Below, piece after piece: positions 1 to 8,031 of a DNA stretch of 48,846 nt. This stretch comes from SAR86 cluster bacterium (lineage in GTDB: Bacteria > Pseudomonadota > Gammaproteobacteria > Magnimaribacterales > AG-339-G14), in NCBI GenBank assembly GCA_028140145.1, contig JAOIOC010000007.1:1-48846 (forward strand). Direction: 5' to 3'. The position numbers and the translations under genes are program-made. A model generated the notes under the pieces. That model was given only the letters and a program-made list of their open reading frames with translations. It was not told where the DNA came from and did not search any database. Every line of letters begins with the position of its first letter. The stretch's first letter is position 1.

Positions 1-345
1 GAGAATAATTGTTGAAGGAAGCCAAACTAGCGTTCTTAAAACACCTATGCCAGCCATATATAAGGCTCCATGGGCGATTCTTAATATTAACCACCACATT
101 GCTAAACCGCTTATATCTACTCCCGCAGCAATAGACCAAACTGCTAAGGCAAGAAAAATTGGAAGTGTCTCTTTTAAATTATCTTTTGCCTTTGTAGCTC
201 TGGAGAGCATTAAAGAGGGCGGGTGTTCAGGTTCATTGTCTCTATTAGAAAGTTGCCAATTTAAGTTTTTTGAATTCAACATCATTGGAATAAGCCAAAT
301 TTGAAACAAGGCCAACAGCAAGGTATATCCTATTATCATTTCCAT
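1..345 (-). CDS. MAPEG family membrane protein, 3' end cut by window edge
   Basis: 115 codons are visible, reading leftward off the window. The ATG at 345-343 has a strong Shine-Dalgarno (AAGGAG) about 8 nt upstream. The protein opens with a hydrophobic helix (residues 3-20), followed by a polar loop holding SRATKAKDNLKETLP (about residues 49-63). That Arg/Asn/Glu pattern is typical of the MAPEG superfamily (membrane-associated proteins in eicosanoid and glutathione metabolism). A second helix (about 63-76) and a third (about 80-92) follow. MAPEG proteins are usually about 130 residues with four helices, so only the last helix is missing. Bacterial members are often membrane glutathione transferases, but substrate and role cannot be read here. 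It is divergent from the PhoD-like gene. Confidence 0.8.
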   Translation of the reverse strand, partial: MEMIIGYTLLLALFQIWLIPMMLNSKNLNWQLSNRDNEPEHPPSLMLSRATKAKDNLKETLPIFLALAVWSIAAGVDISGLAMWWLILRIAHGALYMAGIGVLRTLVWLPSTIIL

Positions 346-443
346 AATTTTCTCCTTTTTGTAAATTAAGTATAAGTTATTTTTTTTAATAAATTAAAGT
401 AGTTTTCAATTTACTATTTTTCCTTATCGTCTATGATCATTTA
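346..443. promoter_or_regulatory. Divergent intergenic region between the MAPEG gene and the PhoD-like gene
   Basis: This very AT-rich spacer must carry promoters for both flanking genes. On the minus strand a TATACT hexamer (complement of 369-374) is a plausible -10, placing transcription start shortly before the AAGGAG of the MAPEG gene. On the plus strand TATGAT, about 10 nt before the ATG at 444, could be a -10, but no convincing -35 is seen. No operator-like repeat was noticed. Confidence 0.3.
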
Positions 444-1445
444 ATGAAAATTATTCATTTTCTTTTCTTATTTGTTCTTTCAGTTAATTCATATTCAAAC
501 CAAGAGATACTTACCTTAGGTTTTGGCTCCTGTCTGCATCAAGACAGAAGCATGGCCATTCTTAAGACAATAGAAAAGAAAGAATTGGATCTATTTATGT
601 TTATCGGAGATAACGTCTACGGAGATCAAGAAGATGGAGAATTAGACAAACTTATTAGAACCTATAAGCAACAATACAACAATCTAGAAAATTTTTTAAA
701 AAATGTAAGTACAGAGTTTATTTGGGATGATCATGATTTTGGACTAAATGATGGTGGTTCTAATTATCGATACAAGGGCAGAGCAAAAGAACTTTTTTTA
801 GAGACTTGGAAAATTCCATCTAAAGATCCACGCAGACTTAGAGATGGTCTCTATTTCGATAAAATGATTAAAAAAAATGGTCTTAAAGTTCATTTAATAT
901 TTTTAGATAACAGATCCTTTAAATCTGAATGGAAATTAACAGATGAATTTAATAAAGAAGGGAAAGAGAGGTATGTAAAAGATTTCGATCCTGAAAAGAC
1001 ATTATTGGGGAAAAAACAATGGCAATGGCTCAAGGACAAGTTAAACGAAGATAGCGATATAAAAATTATCTTATCTAGTTTGCAGATTTTGAGTTTAGGG
1101 CATGGATGGGAATCATGGGATAAATTACCCTTAGAAAGAGAAAGACTCTTTAATCTCATAGACGAATCTAATGTATCTAATCTTTTTATTCTTTCTGGAG
1201 ATAGACATAGGGGCGGCTTTTATCGCTTTAAGACTAATGATAATAATGATATTTTCGAATTCACATCAAGTTCATTAAATCTACCAATACCATTCAATAC
1301 AGAAGAGAAAGGTCCATTAAGGATAGGTTCAACCTACAGAAAAGCTAATTTTGGCGTTGTTCGTATTTTTGAAGACAAAGTAGTTATGGAACTTACTTCT
1401 AATAAGGGAAAAGTAGTGAATTCTTTAAGCTTAGAAATTAATTAA
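444..1445 (+). CDS. PhoD-like metallophosphatase, exported
   Basis: A 333-residue protein with an N-terminal hydrophobic signal sequence (about residues 4-18), so probably periplasmic or surface-exposed. The core is a PhoD/metallophosphatase domain: FGSC at 27-30, GDNVYGD at 55-61 (metal-ligand Asp and Asn), WDDHDFG at 94-100, and SGDRH at 251-255 near the C-terminus. These are the hallmark blocks of alkaline phosphatase D-type enzymes, which cleave phosphomono- or diesters with Fe/Ca or similar metals. It is shorter than Bacillus PhoD and lacks its long N-terminal extension, which is common in marine 'alkaline phosphatase D family' proteins. It is monocistronic. Whether it scavenges phosphate is inference; no Pho box was recognised upstream. 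The substrate is unknown. Confidence 0.8.
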   Translation: MKIIHFLFLFVLSVNSYSNQEILTLGFGSCLHQDRSMAILKTIEKKELDLFMFIGDNVYGDQEDGELDKLIRTYKQQYNNLENFLKNVSTEFIWDDHDFGLNDGGSNYRYKGRAKELFLETWKIPSKDPRRLRDGLYFDKMIKKNGLKVHLIFLDNRSFKSEWKLTDEFNKEGKERYVKDFDPEKTLLGKKQWQWLKDKLNEDSDIKIILSSLQILSLGHGWESWDKLPLERERLFNLIDESNVSNLFILSGDRHRGGFYRFKTNDNNDIFEFTSSSLNLPIPFNTEEKGPLRIGSTYRKANFGVVRIFEDKVVMELTSNKGKVVNSLSLEIN

Positions 1446-1450
1446 TATTT

Positions 1451-1471
1451 TATATATTCGTATAATATATA
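1451..1471. terminator. AT-only inverted repeat, possible bidirectional terminator
   Basis: A perfect 8-bp inverted repeat (TATATATT, loop CGTAT, AATATATA) sits in the 45-nt spacer between the convergent PhoD-like and GNAT genes. A stem with no G-C pair is weak. The position fits a terminator, but the sequence is also what AT-rich DNA gives by chance. Confidence 0.3.
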
Positions 1472-1490
1472 TTATGTAAAGTTATATAAA

Positions 1491-1979
1491 TTAGTTAACT
1501 TCCATATAAACAACCGAATACCCTTCTTTTAACGTGCTTTCAGTGATTTCAGAAAATCCATGTTTTCTATGAAAATTAATAGATGACTCATTTGGTGGAT
1601 CAATATTTACTTCTGCACATATCGGTATATTAAATTTGACTTTAATTGATAATAATTTTTTATAGAGAATACTTCCGATACCTGAAGACTGATATTTATT
1701 GGCTATTGCAATACGATCAATATAGAAGAATTTATTATGTCTATTTTGAAAAAATTTATAATTGATAGATTTATAATTGGTGTTTTCTCTGAGACAGATG
1801 ACAAAACCCAAACATATACCCTTCTTTATAGATCCATAGGAAATATCTGATATTTTTATTAAATAAATAAATTCTTCTAGAGATACAGATCCAACTTTAG
1901 GAACTTGTTGTTGATTGATTTCGTAGAACGATGAAAATATTTCTTCGTCTTGATTAATCTTTAAATCAATTATCTCCAA
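1491..1979 (-). CDS. GNAT family N-acetyltransferase
   Basis: A 162-residue protein with a GNAT fold. The signature acetyl-CoA pyrophosphate loop is visible as YQSSGIGSILYKKL (about residues 96-109, Q/R-x-x-G-x-G/A type), preceded by the beta-strand FFYIDRIAIA. The C-terminal part has NFHRKHGFSE, the usual 'A..fY.k.GF' region. The acyl acceptor cannot be predicted. The only start in frame is TTG at 1979: an in-frame stop lies just upstream and there is no ATG in the first 150 codons. An ATT three codons in is better spaced from a GGAG, so the true start is uncertain. It is 54 nt downstream of the DUF1330 gene and could be a weak extension of that operon. Confidence 0.75.
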   Translation of the reverse strand: MEIIDLKINQDEEIFSSFYEINQQQVPKVGSVSLEEFIYLIKISDISYGSIKKGICLGFVICLRENTNYKSINYKFFQNRHNKFFYIDRIAIANKYQSSGIGSILYKKLLSIKVKFNIPICAEVNIDPPNESSINFHRKHGFSEITESTLKEGYSVVYMEVN

Positions 1980-2033
1980 ATTTAAAATCTTGGTAATAAA
2001 CTAAGCAAAAATCTGAAGTAGGCTTTTTTTATT

Positions 2034-2453
2034 TTAGTCATTCTCTAAGGGAATTACTGTTTCAATGTTTAACTGACCCTTTAATCCAGCAACTCTGTGT
2101 TGCGCGCTTTTTATATATTCTGGATCAGAGATCATATCTAACATTGCTTTTCTGCTTGGATAAGAAGCTATCGCAACAGAATCCCAAAGTTCTTCCACTA
2201 CACCTAACATTAATCTCTTAACGTTAGCACCAAATATAGCTTTTGCCCCAACTTTAGCTAGATGATGTTTCACTTCCTCAGAATAGATAGCATAAGCTTC
2301 TCTTCCTGATAAATCTGTCTCTCTTTTATCAGGATATTCGGCTTTATCTTTAAACTTGAGAAGATTTACCATATAAATTGGTTCATCATTTCCGGGGTCG
2401 AGAAATTCTGCCATTTGTTCATCATTCGGCATTACTTTATTTTCAAACTTCAT
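2034..2453 (-). CDS. DUF1330 family protein (dimeric alpha/beta-barrel)
   Basis: A 139-residue cytoplasmic protein matching the DUF1330 pattern: an early MVNLLKFK strand (residues 28-35), a central WDSVAIASYPSR, and a late PEYIKSAQHRVAGL block. DUF1330 proteins adopt a ferredoxin-like dimeric alpha/beta barrel, the fold of EthD and small cofactor-less monooxygenases, but have no firm biochemical role. It is the last gene of the seven-gene operon. Its ATG overlaps the stop of the upstream FMN oxygenase by one base, so translation is probably coupled. From context it may act on a product of the oxygenases and hydrolases; that is inference. Confidence 0.75.
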   Translation of the reverse strand: MKFENKVMPNDEQMAEFLDPGNDEPIYMVNLLKFKDKAEYPDKRETDLSGREAYAIYSEEVKHHLAKVGAKAIFGANVKRLMLGVVEELWDSVAIASYPSRKAMLDMISDPEYIKSAQHRVAGLKGQLNIETVIPLEND

Positions 2454-3424
2454 TAAACAGCTTTTTTGAGTTTGGATTGAATTATTTCTTCTGCTTCACT
2501 CATTATCCTATCTATGAGTTCTTTTACGCTAGGGATATCATAAACCAGGCCTGCAACCATACCGCAAGACCAAGCTCCTGCATCCATATCACCATCCATC
2601 ATGATTGTGGGATAAACTCCTGCAACTTCATCAACAATATCGGAAAAAGTTAACTTTTCCCCAAGTGCTTTTTCTTTTTCCATCAATCTATCAACTGCGG
2701 GATTTGTTAGCACCCTTTCAGTATTGGTAAGTGATCGCATAATTAATCTTGTATCTAACTCAGATGCATTTACGATAGCTTTTTTAACGTTTTCATGAAC
2801 TGGAGCATCTTTAGTTGCTATGAATCTTGTACCCATGTTCATGCCTTCTGCCCCTAAAGCCATTGCAGCAACTAAACTTCGGGCATCAGCCATTCCTCCT
2901 GAAGCAACAAAAGGAATTTCCAATTCATCTGCTGCTCTAGGCAACAAAATAAAATTAGGAATATCATCCTCGCCTGGATGGCCTCCGCATTCAAATCCAT
3001 CAACAGATATAGCATCGCACCCAACGCTTTGGGCTTTCAAAGAATGTCTTACAGATGTGCACTTATGAATAACTTTAATTCCAGCATCTTTTAAGGCAGG
3101 CATATATTCAGCAGGACTCCTTCCAGCTGTTTCTACTATTTTAACTCCTCCTTCAATGATAACTTTAATAAGGCCTGGGTAGTCTGGTGGTGTTAACGAA
3201 GGTAAAAAAGTTAAATTCACACCAAAAGGCTTATCTGTCATATCCTTACATTTTGCTATTTCATTTGCTAACTTTTCTGGAGTGCCTTGAGTAAGACCAG
3301 TGATTATTCCTAAGCCACCAGCATTCGATACAGCAGCTGCCAATTCAGCAAATCCAACATAGTGCATTCCACCTTGAATAATGGGATGCTCTATATCAAA
3401 AAGTTCAGTAATTTTTGTTTTCAT
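2453..3424 (-). CDS. Nitronate monooxygenase-like FMN oxidoreductase (copy 1)
   Basis: A 323-residue TIM-barrel flavoprotein of the nitronate monooxygenase / 2-nitropropane dioxygenase / FabK superfamily. Visible blocks are HPIIQGGM (13-20), AAAVSNAGGLGIITG (29-43), GFECGGHPGED (143-153) and the FMN-phosphate region VASGGMADARS with GAEGMNMGTRF. His149 sits where FabK and NMO enzymes carry the active-site His. Family members oxidise alkyl nitronates with O2 or reduce enoyl thioesters; the sequence alone does not choose. It lies between the metallo-hydrolase (7 nt upstream) and DUF1330 (1-nt overlap). A divergent paralogue lies at 6049-6972 in the same operon. Confidence 0.85.
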   Translation of the reverse strand: MKTKITELFDIEHPIIQGGMHYVGFAELAAAVSNAGGLGIITGLTQGTPEKLANEIAKCKDMTDKPFGVNLTFLPSLTPPDYPGLIKVIIEGGVKIVETAGRSPAEYMPALKDAGIKVIHKCTSVRHSLKAQSVGCDAISVDGFECGGHPGEDDIPNFILLPRAADELEIPFVASGGMADARSLVAAMALGAEGMNMGTRFIATKDAPVHENVKKAIVNASELDTRLIMRSLTNTERVLTNPAVDRLMEKEKALGEKLTFSDIVDEVAGVYPTIMMDGDMDAGAWSCGMVAGLVYDIPSVKELIDRIMSEAEEIIQSKLKKAV

Positions 3425-3431
3425 AACTCTC

Positions 3432-4493
3432 CTAGTTAATTGACGTAATAATAATTTCTTTAGAATCTATAGGTAATATAACCATTGTTCCGTCGTCAGA
3501 TAAAGTCCAATTTGAAAGAATATCATCTATTCCTCTAGTAAAAATATCTGCAACTAAATCAGTTCTTGGTGCGGGAATTAAATGGTAATAAATAAGATGG
3601 CCAACGTTTGCTTCTTTCGCTAGATTTGCAACTTCAATAGTGTTGGTATGGTAATTTTGTATATCTACAATACCAATCCTGGAAGAGGAGTTCTCTGGAA
3701 GGGCGTTATACATCATGTCTAAAGTTCCTTTATGAAAAGCCTCGTGGAATAAGACATCAACATTCTTTGAATTATTTAAGATTGCTTCTGAGTAAACAGT
3801 ATCTCCACTCAAAACGATAGATCTTCCTTTATATTCAATCTTAAAGGCTAATGAAGGATCAATCGGTTTGTGGTCAACCAAGAAAGCTGTAATTACAATT
3901 CCATTAGATTCGTATACAGGTTTGCTAAAGTCAGTTATTTCGTATCCATCAAAACCTGCTGCTTTTAAAGGAGCAAATTGATCTCCATGATGGTCATTAC
4001 GATATTTCCAATCTAATGAATAGGCTTCAGTAAATCCATTAAGAACCTGATTTATCCCCTCTGGACCATACACTTTTAATTTAGACTGTCGACCTGTTCC
4101 TACCCAATTCCACATATGTATTTCAGGAAGTTCAGCGATATGATCAGAGTGAAGATGAGAAATGAAAATACCATTTATTTGGTTCAAGGGAACACGCCAA
4201 TTTCTTAAATTATCTATACTTTTATTACCGACATCAAAAATGAAGGTTTCCTTTCCAGCTTTTATCATTACGCAAGTCTCTGCTCTAGTTGGATGAGGTA
4301 GAGGAGATTTTGAACCGCATACCAAAGCACTTAAGGAATCTTCTTCTGGAAAAATATTTGGTGCGGTGCTTATTAAACTTTGAGCAAGTCGTTGAAACAA
4401 AGCATCTTGTACGGCTGGCACTCTACTCAGCAAAAATAATATTCCAGCGATTATAAAAATAACCAAAATTAGATAGATAGTAATTTTTTTCAT
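3432..4493 (-). CDS. Membrane-anchored metallo-beta-lactamase-fold hydrolase
   Basis: A 353-residue protein with one N-terminal membrane segment (about residues 4-22), then a metallo-beta-lactamase domain facing the periplasm. The zinc motif HLHSDH is at 113-118. A strand and loop LSGDTVYSE supplies the bridging Asp, FHEAFH follows, and a late His is in YYHLIP. The opening CGSKSPLPHPTRAETC block resembles the ElaC/RNase Z and arylsulfatase-type branch ('GTG.P.P...R'). The membrane anchor argues against a tRNA-processing role and for an ester, sulfate or lactone hydrolase. It starts 1 nt after the stop of the upstream small membrane protein, so the two are surely co-expressed. The substrate is unknown. 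Confidence 0.8.
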   Translation of the reverse strand: MKKITIYLILVIFIIAGILFLLSRVPAVQDALFQRLAQSLISTAPNIFPEEDSLSALVCGSKSPLPHPTRAETCVMIKAGKETFIFDVGNKSIDNLRNWRVPLNQINGIFISHLHSDHIAELPEIHMWNWVGTGRQSKLKVYGPEGINQVLNGFTEAYSLDWKYRNDHHGDQFAPLKAAGFDGYEITDFSKPVYESNGIVITAFLVDHKPIDPSLAFKIEYKGRSIVLSGDTVYSEAILNNSKNVDVLFHEAFHKGTLDMMYNALPENSSSRIGIVDIQNYHTNTIEVANLAKEANVGHLIYYHLIPAPRTDLVADIFTRGIDDILSNWTLSDDGTMVILPIDSKEIIITSIN

Positions 4494-4494
4494 A

Positions 4495-4956
4495 TCAGGA
4501 TTTCCTATTTAAAAGTGAAGTAATAAATAAAATTAATAAGAAAACAGTGACATAAGGAGCAGATTCAATTCCTGGAGTTGTGCCGGTTTTATATTCAGCT
4601 AAATTGAGAGGAGAATTTGAAGCATTTATAACTCTAGCTGACCACTCAATTAAAAAAACTAAAATAGTTAAAGGTAAGAGAGACTTGTATCTAAAAAGAA
4701 TTACCCAAGCAAAAGCACAAAATAATAATTGAATTAATCCCCATAGCGAAAAAAATGCATAGATAACTGGCATTGGATCAGGAGAGCCATCTATCACTAT
4801 CATATTTGCTATACCGTGCAAACCAAATTCTGCGTAGAAGAGATGAATAATTGATCTCCAGGTCATTAATAAAAGAAAAGGAATAAAAATGTAAACCACC
4901 AATCTAGAACCAAGATAATTATTATCAGCAATCTTGGGAAACAACATAGCAAACAT
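4495..4956 (-). CDS. Small integral membrane protein of unknown function
   Basis: A 153-residue protein that I do not recognise. It shows four hydrophobic stretches: about residues 19-39, 63-87, 92-105 and 130-148. Between the first two lies a polar loop with HGIANMIVIDGSPDP. No catalytic motif or signal peptide is evident. It sits 6 nt after the dehalogenase-like gene and 1 nt before the membrane-anchored metallo-hydrolase, so it may form a membrane complex with that enzyme or move its substrate; this is inference from position only. Confidence 0.6.
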   Translation of the reverse strand: MFAMLFPKIADNNYLGSRLVVYIFIPFLLLMTWRSIIHLFYAEFGLHGIANMIVIDGSPDPMPVIYAFFSLWGLIQLLFCAFAWVILFRYKSLLPLTILVFLIEWSARVINASNSPLNLAEYKTGTTPGIESAPYVTVFLLILFITSLLNRKS

Positions 4957-4962
4957 GAGTTA

Positions 4963-6045
4963 TTACTCTTTTATGAAATCAATAAGTATATTTGATAGTT
5001 TTTTTGCTTTAGTCCACTGAAAAAAATGCCCTCCTCCAATATTCGGTGCACTTTTTGCATTAGGACACATTTTCAACACGTCTTTTTCGGCTCCATTTGT
5101 AACTGGATCATCGCCCGCAAAGACACTTAAAAAAGGTTTCTGCCAACTTTTATAAAATTCTCTTGCTTTCTTTTGCGCTTCTAATGATTGATCAGGAATC
5201 ATCGGTACATGACTGGGCATAGCTCTAGGACCCATTTTATAGGACGGATCAGGGAATGGTGCTTCGTAGGCTTTATCAAGATTTGATTTAAAAGGAAATA
5301 GTTTCCTTAAGCCAAGTATAAGAAATATAAAATAAATTAAAAATTTGATGCGTGAGTTTCTTTCCATCATGCTCGACATCATAAATCCAATAGGAAGATC
5401 TTCGGTATCCCAGCATAGTTTCTGCCAATACATAAAACTTAAAGCTGGATGATGTGATGAATCGCTACCCGAAATATTTTTGCCATCCATTTTTCTTATT
5501 TCTCTTTGCATTGATATTGGATTAAGTTTTATATCACTATTTCTAAAAGCTTTGATTTTATCTATGACGTCTTGAGGGACATCAGGGTTATACGGTAAAC
5601 CTGTATTCCCCATGGCTACTTTAAGAAATCTATCTGGTTGGTTAGCAACAACCCTTAATCCAATAAGACCTCCCCAATCCTGGCCAAAAAAAGTGAGATT
5701 ATTTAGATCATTAATTTTTATCCAATCGGTCATCCAATCCACTTGTCGTTGATAAGAATAGTCTTCTCTTGATGCAGGTTTATCGGATTTACCATAGCCA
5801 GGTAAATCAGGAGCAATAATTCTAATTCCAGCATTAGCAAGATAAGGAATCATCCTTGAGTACAAATAACTCCACACAGGCTGACCGTGCATCACTAAAA
5901 GAATTGGACCATCCTTTGGACCCTCATCTATATGATGTATTCTCAAATCAGAATCGTCATGAGTCTTTATGACGGTGTAATTAGGTTCATACGGAAAGTC
6001 TTTTATGTTTTTAAATCTACTATCCGGAGTCCTTAAAATTTTCAT
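4963..6045 (-). CDS. Haloalkane dehalogenase-like alpha/beta hydrolase (DhlA/HLD-I type)
   Basis: A 360-residue alpha/beta hydrolase whose start (LRTPDSRF, then PYEPNY) resembles Xanthobacter DhlA. The oxyanion block is HGQPVWSYLY (53-62), IIAPDLPGYGKSDKP follows (76-90), and the nucleophile elbow is GQDWGG with Asp123 and the adjacent Trp124 typical of haloalkane dehalogenases. The likely acid is Asp313 (AGDDPV) and the base is His340 (GGGHFFQW). Dehalogenases of this type replace a carbon-bound halogen with OH; close relatives include epoxide hydrolases. Nucleophile to acid is 190 residues, against 136 in DhlA as I recall. The extra cap sequence includes a hydrophobic stretch at 233-247, perhaps a membrane contact. 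It is the third gene of the operon, 3 nt after the second FMN oxygenase. Confidence 0.8.
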   Translation of the reverse strand: MKILRTPDSRFKNIKDFPYEPNYTVIKTHDDSDLRIHHIDEGPKDGPILLVMHGQPVWSYLYSRMIPYLANAGIRIIAPDLPGYGKSDKPASREDYSYQRQVDWMTDWIKINDLNNLTFFGQDWGGLIGLRVVANQPDRFLKVAMGNTGLPYNPDVPQDVIDKIKAFRNSDIKLNPISMQREIRKMDGKNISGSDSSHHPALSFMYWQKLCWDTEDLPIGFMMSSMMERNSRIKFLIYFIFLILGLRKLFPFKSNLDKAYEAPFPDPSYKMGPRAMPSHVPMIPDQSLEAQKKAREFYKSWQKPFLSVFAGDDPVTNGAEKDVLKMCPNAKSAPNIGGGHFFQWTKAKKLSNILIDFIKE

Positions 6046-6048
6046 CCT

Positions 6049-6972
6049 TTAGAACTTTATAGAAGCCATAGAATCACAAATTTCATTAAACTCTGTAATC
6101 GTCTCATTAATAATTGTTTCTACCGGTTTTATTTCTTCTATTAATCCTATTGATTGACCTGCCAATGCAGGTGCAGCATTCATATCGCCATCAAAGTATA
6201 GATTCTTAATTCCAGACATCGCACTCATGTCCATCAGGCCATCGTCGTAAATTTTATCTGTAAAATCAGTTTTCAATGCTCTTATGCAAGGTTTAGCTTT
6301 TTTGTTGAGAATATATGTACCTTGCTCATTACCATTTACGATCGCATTTTTAAAATTATCATGAACTGGACTTTCTAAGGAAGATACAAATCTTGTACCC
6401 ATTTGAATGCCTTCTGCACCAGCAGCAAAAGCAGCTGCCATTCCTCTGCCATCCACGATGCCTCCAGCTGCAACAATAGGAAGATCAGTGTGTTTCTTGA
6501 TTGATTGAATTAATACATGAAGTCCAACTTCCTCGGGATTTTTAAAACCGCCCCCTTCTGTCCCCTCAACAACCAAACCATCAACTCCTGCATCAACTGC
6601 TTTCATGGCACCAGCAAGGCTCGGCACAGCATGAAATACCTTGATATCTGCCTCCTTTAATTTATGTATATATTTAGCTGGATCTCCTGCAGAGGTTGTT
6701 ACAAATTTAACATTTTCACCTATAACAACATCAAGCATGCTCTCGTCAGATAAAAATAATATTGGCAAATTAACTCCAAAGGGGCTGTTGGTTAATGTAG
6801 CCATTTTTTTAATTTCTTCCTTGCATTGATCTACTTCTCCAGAAGAGGTTTCAATAATGCCAAATGCACCAGCATTGGATACAGCTGATGCAAGGTTGCT
6901 TCTTGCTATCCACCCCATAGGAGCTTGTATTATTGGGTATTTACAACCCAACATTTCAGTAATTCTATTCAT
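6049..6972 (-). CDS. Nitronate monooxygenase/FabK-like FMN oxidoreductase (copy 2)
   Basis: A 307-residue TIM-barrel FMN protein of the same superfamily as the copy at 2453-3424. It shows YPIIQAPMGW (12-21), ASAVSNAGAFGII (28-40), VEGTEGGGF (135-143) and IVAAGGIVDGRG with GAEGIQMGTRF for FMN phosphate. Where FabK and copy 1 have an active-site His after the Gly-Gly pair, this one has Phe143, so its chemistry or substrate probably differs. Its ATG lies inside the end of the GST-like gene (8-nt overlap) and its stop is 3 nt before the dehalogenase-like gene. The exact reaction cannot be assigned; simple FabK activity is less likely without the His. Confidence 0.8.
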   Translation of the reverse strand: MNRITEMLGCKYPIIQAPMGWIARSNLASAVSNAGAFGIIETSSGEVDQCKEEIKKMATLTNSPFGVNLPILFLSDESMLDVVIGENVKFVTTSAGDPAKYIHKLKEADIKVFHAVPSLAGAMKAVDAGVDGLVVEGTEGGGFKNPEEVGLHVLIQSIKKHTDLPIVAAGGIVDGRGMAAAFAAGAEGIQMGTRFVSSLESPVHDNFKNAIVNGNEQGTYILNKKAKPCIRALKTDFTDKIYDDGLMDMSAMSGIKNLYFDGDMNAAPALAGQSIGLIEEIKPVETIINETITEFNEICDSMASIKF

Positions 6973-8002
6973 TTGATGTCACCAATGATTCACAATGATT
7001 TAATTGTAAAAAAGAGAAAACTTCATCTTTTTTTTCAGTATCTAGTTTCTCATATTCTTCTTTAATCCATGCTAAACATTTTGCTTGATACGGAAAAGAT
7101 TTTTGCTTCCATTTACCTTTATCTAAGTCAATTTCCCACTCATCATTGCCTTCATCAATTGCTTTTTTATTTGCAATCATGGTTGGTACATAGGAAGTGC
7201 TCATTTCTTTAAATAAATCATGAATTGTTTGAGGAAGATCCGAGAGCGTTAGATTATTTTCTTGAACTTCAAGTCCGCTTCTATCTTCAAGAGATCTAAC
7301 CCATCCAATTACCCTTGGAGCTAATTCATGAGTAATTTTACGAGGCGTAGGATCAAATCCTATAAGTTGGTTAAGCTGACCGTATACAGCAAAATCACAC
7401 GAGGATGGAGATGATCCAAGTAAATACGGTTGGATTTTTAAATGATTTTCTAAAATCTCAAGAAACGATTTATAACTATGATCAATAAAGGGGGCAGTTT
7501 CGTCGTTAGATCCAACAACCCATAATCTATCTATTTGTCTTTTTGCAAAGTGGTCTTTAAAAAAAGCTAGCTCATCATCAGAAATATTATTCATAATTCC
7601 TAATGGTAAAAGAGTTCCGGCATTATCAGCATCTTCAGTAAAATGCCAACGATAATGAAACATATATTTTGTACACCATTCATCACCAAAGTCTTCAAGA
7701 ACATAATTAATAAATCTTAAAGATTGATCTTCAGGAAAAACAGATCTATTTGGATAAGAATTTTCAAATTCTTCAATTAATGGCGTTGAATCAGTTACCG
7801 CAGTTAATTTTCCATCTCTGGGAAGAAGAAAAACTGGTAATAAAATTGGTTTCGGTGGATCAATATTCATTGGTTTTAGGACATCAGATACATCTCCCCA
7901 AATAACATGATGTGGAATTCTTTTATATCTCAAATATGCAATCATCTTCCTTGTATAAGGTGATGCTGGATTACCTATTAATTTAATGGGTGTTTCGTTC
8001 AT
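6965..8002 (-). CDS. Glutathione S-transferase-like protein
   Basis: A 345-residue protein beginning with a thioredoxin-fold GST N-domain: IKLIGNPASPYTRKMIAYLRYKR, where SPYTRK is the usual active-site turn. The GSH-contacting TDSTPLIEEFE follows. The alpha-helical C-domain is longer than in a typical GST (about 210 residues). I prefer the ATG at 8002. An upstream ATG at 8050 would add 16 residues but would lie inside the palindromic operator and overlap the divergent regulator. The chosen start leaves a 13-nt leader after a consensus promoter. It is the first gene of the operon, so it is most directly controlled by the TetR protein. A glutathione-dependent dehalogenation or conjugation is plausible; the substrate is unknown. 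Confidence 0.75.
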   Translation of the reverse strand: MNETPIKLIGNPASPYTRKMIAYLRYKRIPHHVIWGDVSDVLKPMNIDPPKPILLPVFLLPRDGKLTAVTDSTPLIEEFENSYPNRSVFPEDQSLRFINYVLEDFGDEWCTKYMFHYRWHFTEDADNAGTLLPLGIMNNISDDELAFFKDHFAKRQIDRLWVVGSNDETAPFIDHSYKSFLEILENHLKIQPYLLGSSPSSCDFAVYGQLNQLIGFDPTPRKITHELAPRVIGWVRSLEDRSGLEVQENNLTLSDLPQTIHDLFKEMSTSYVPTMIANKKAIDEGNDEWEIDLDKGKWKQKSFPYQAKCLAWIKEEYEKLDTEKKDEVFSFLQLNHCESLVTSNE

Positions 8003-8031
8003 TTGAGTTAATCTTTTCAAAAATATATAAT
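8003..8031 (+). promoter_or_regulatory. Sigma70-type promoter for the TetR gene
   Basis: TTGAGT at 8003-8008 and a perfect TATAAT at 8026-8031 are separated by 17 nt. Transcription would start near 8038, inside the inverted repeat at 8033-8049, which suggests autorepression. If the ATG at 8044 is used, the leader is only about 6 nt; the in-frame ATG at 8062 would give about 24 nt. Confidence 0.55.

Noticed and set aside
47-304. 85-codon plus-strand open frame
   Set aside because: It lies antisense to the MAPEG gene, has no family resemblance, and the minus-strand frame has clear MAPEG motifs and a strong ribosome site.
1980-2033. Possible terminator between DUF1330 and the GNAT gene
   Set aside because: Only a 4-bp AAGC/GCTT pairing with a long loop is seen, and the T-run is on the wrong strand for the operon.
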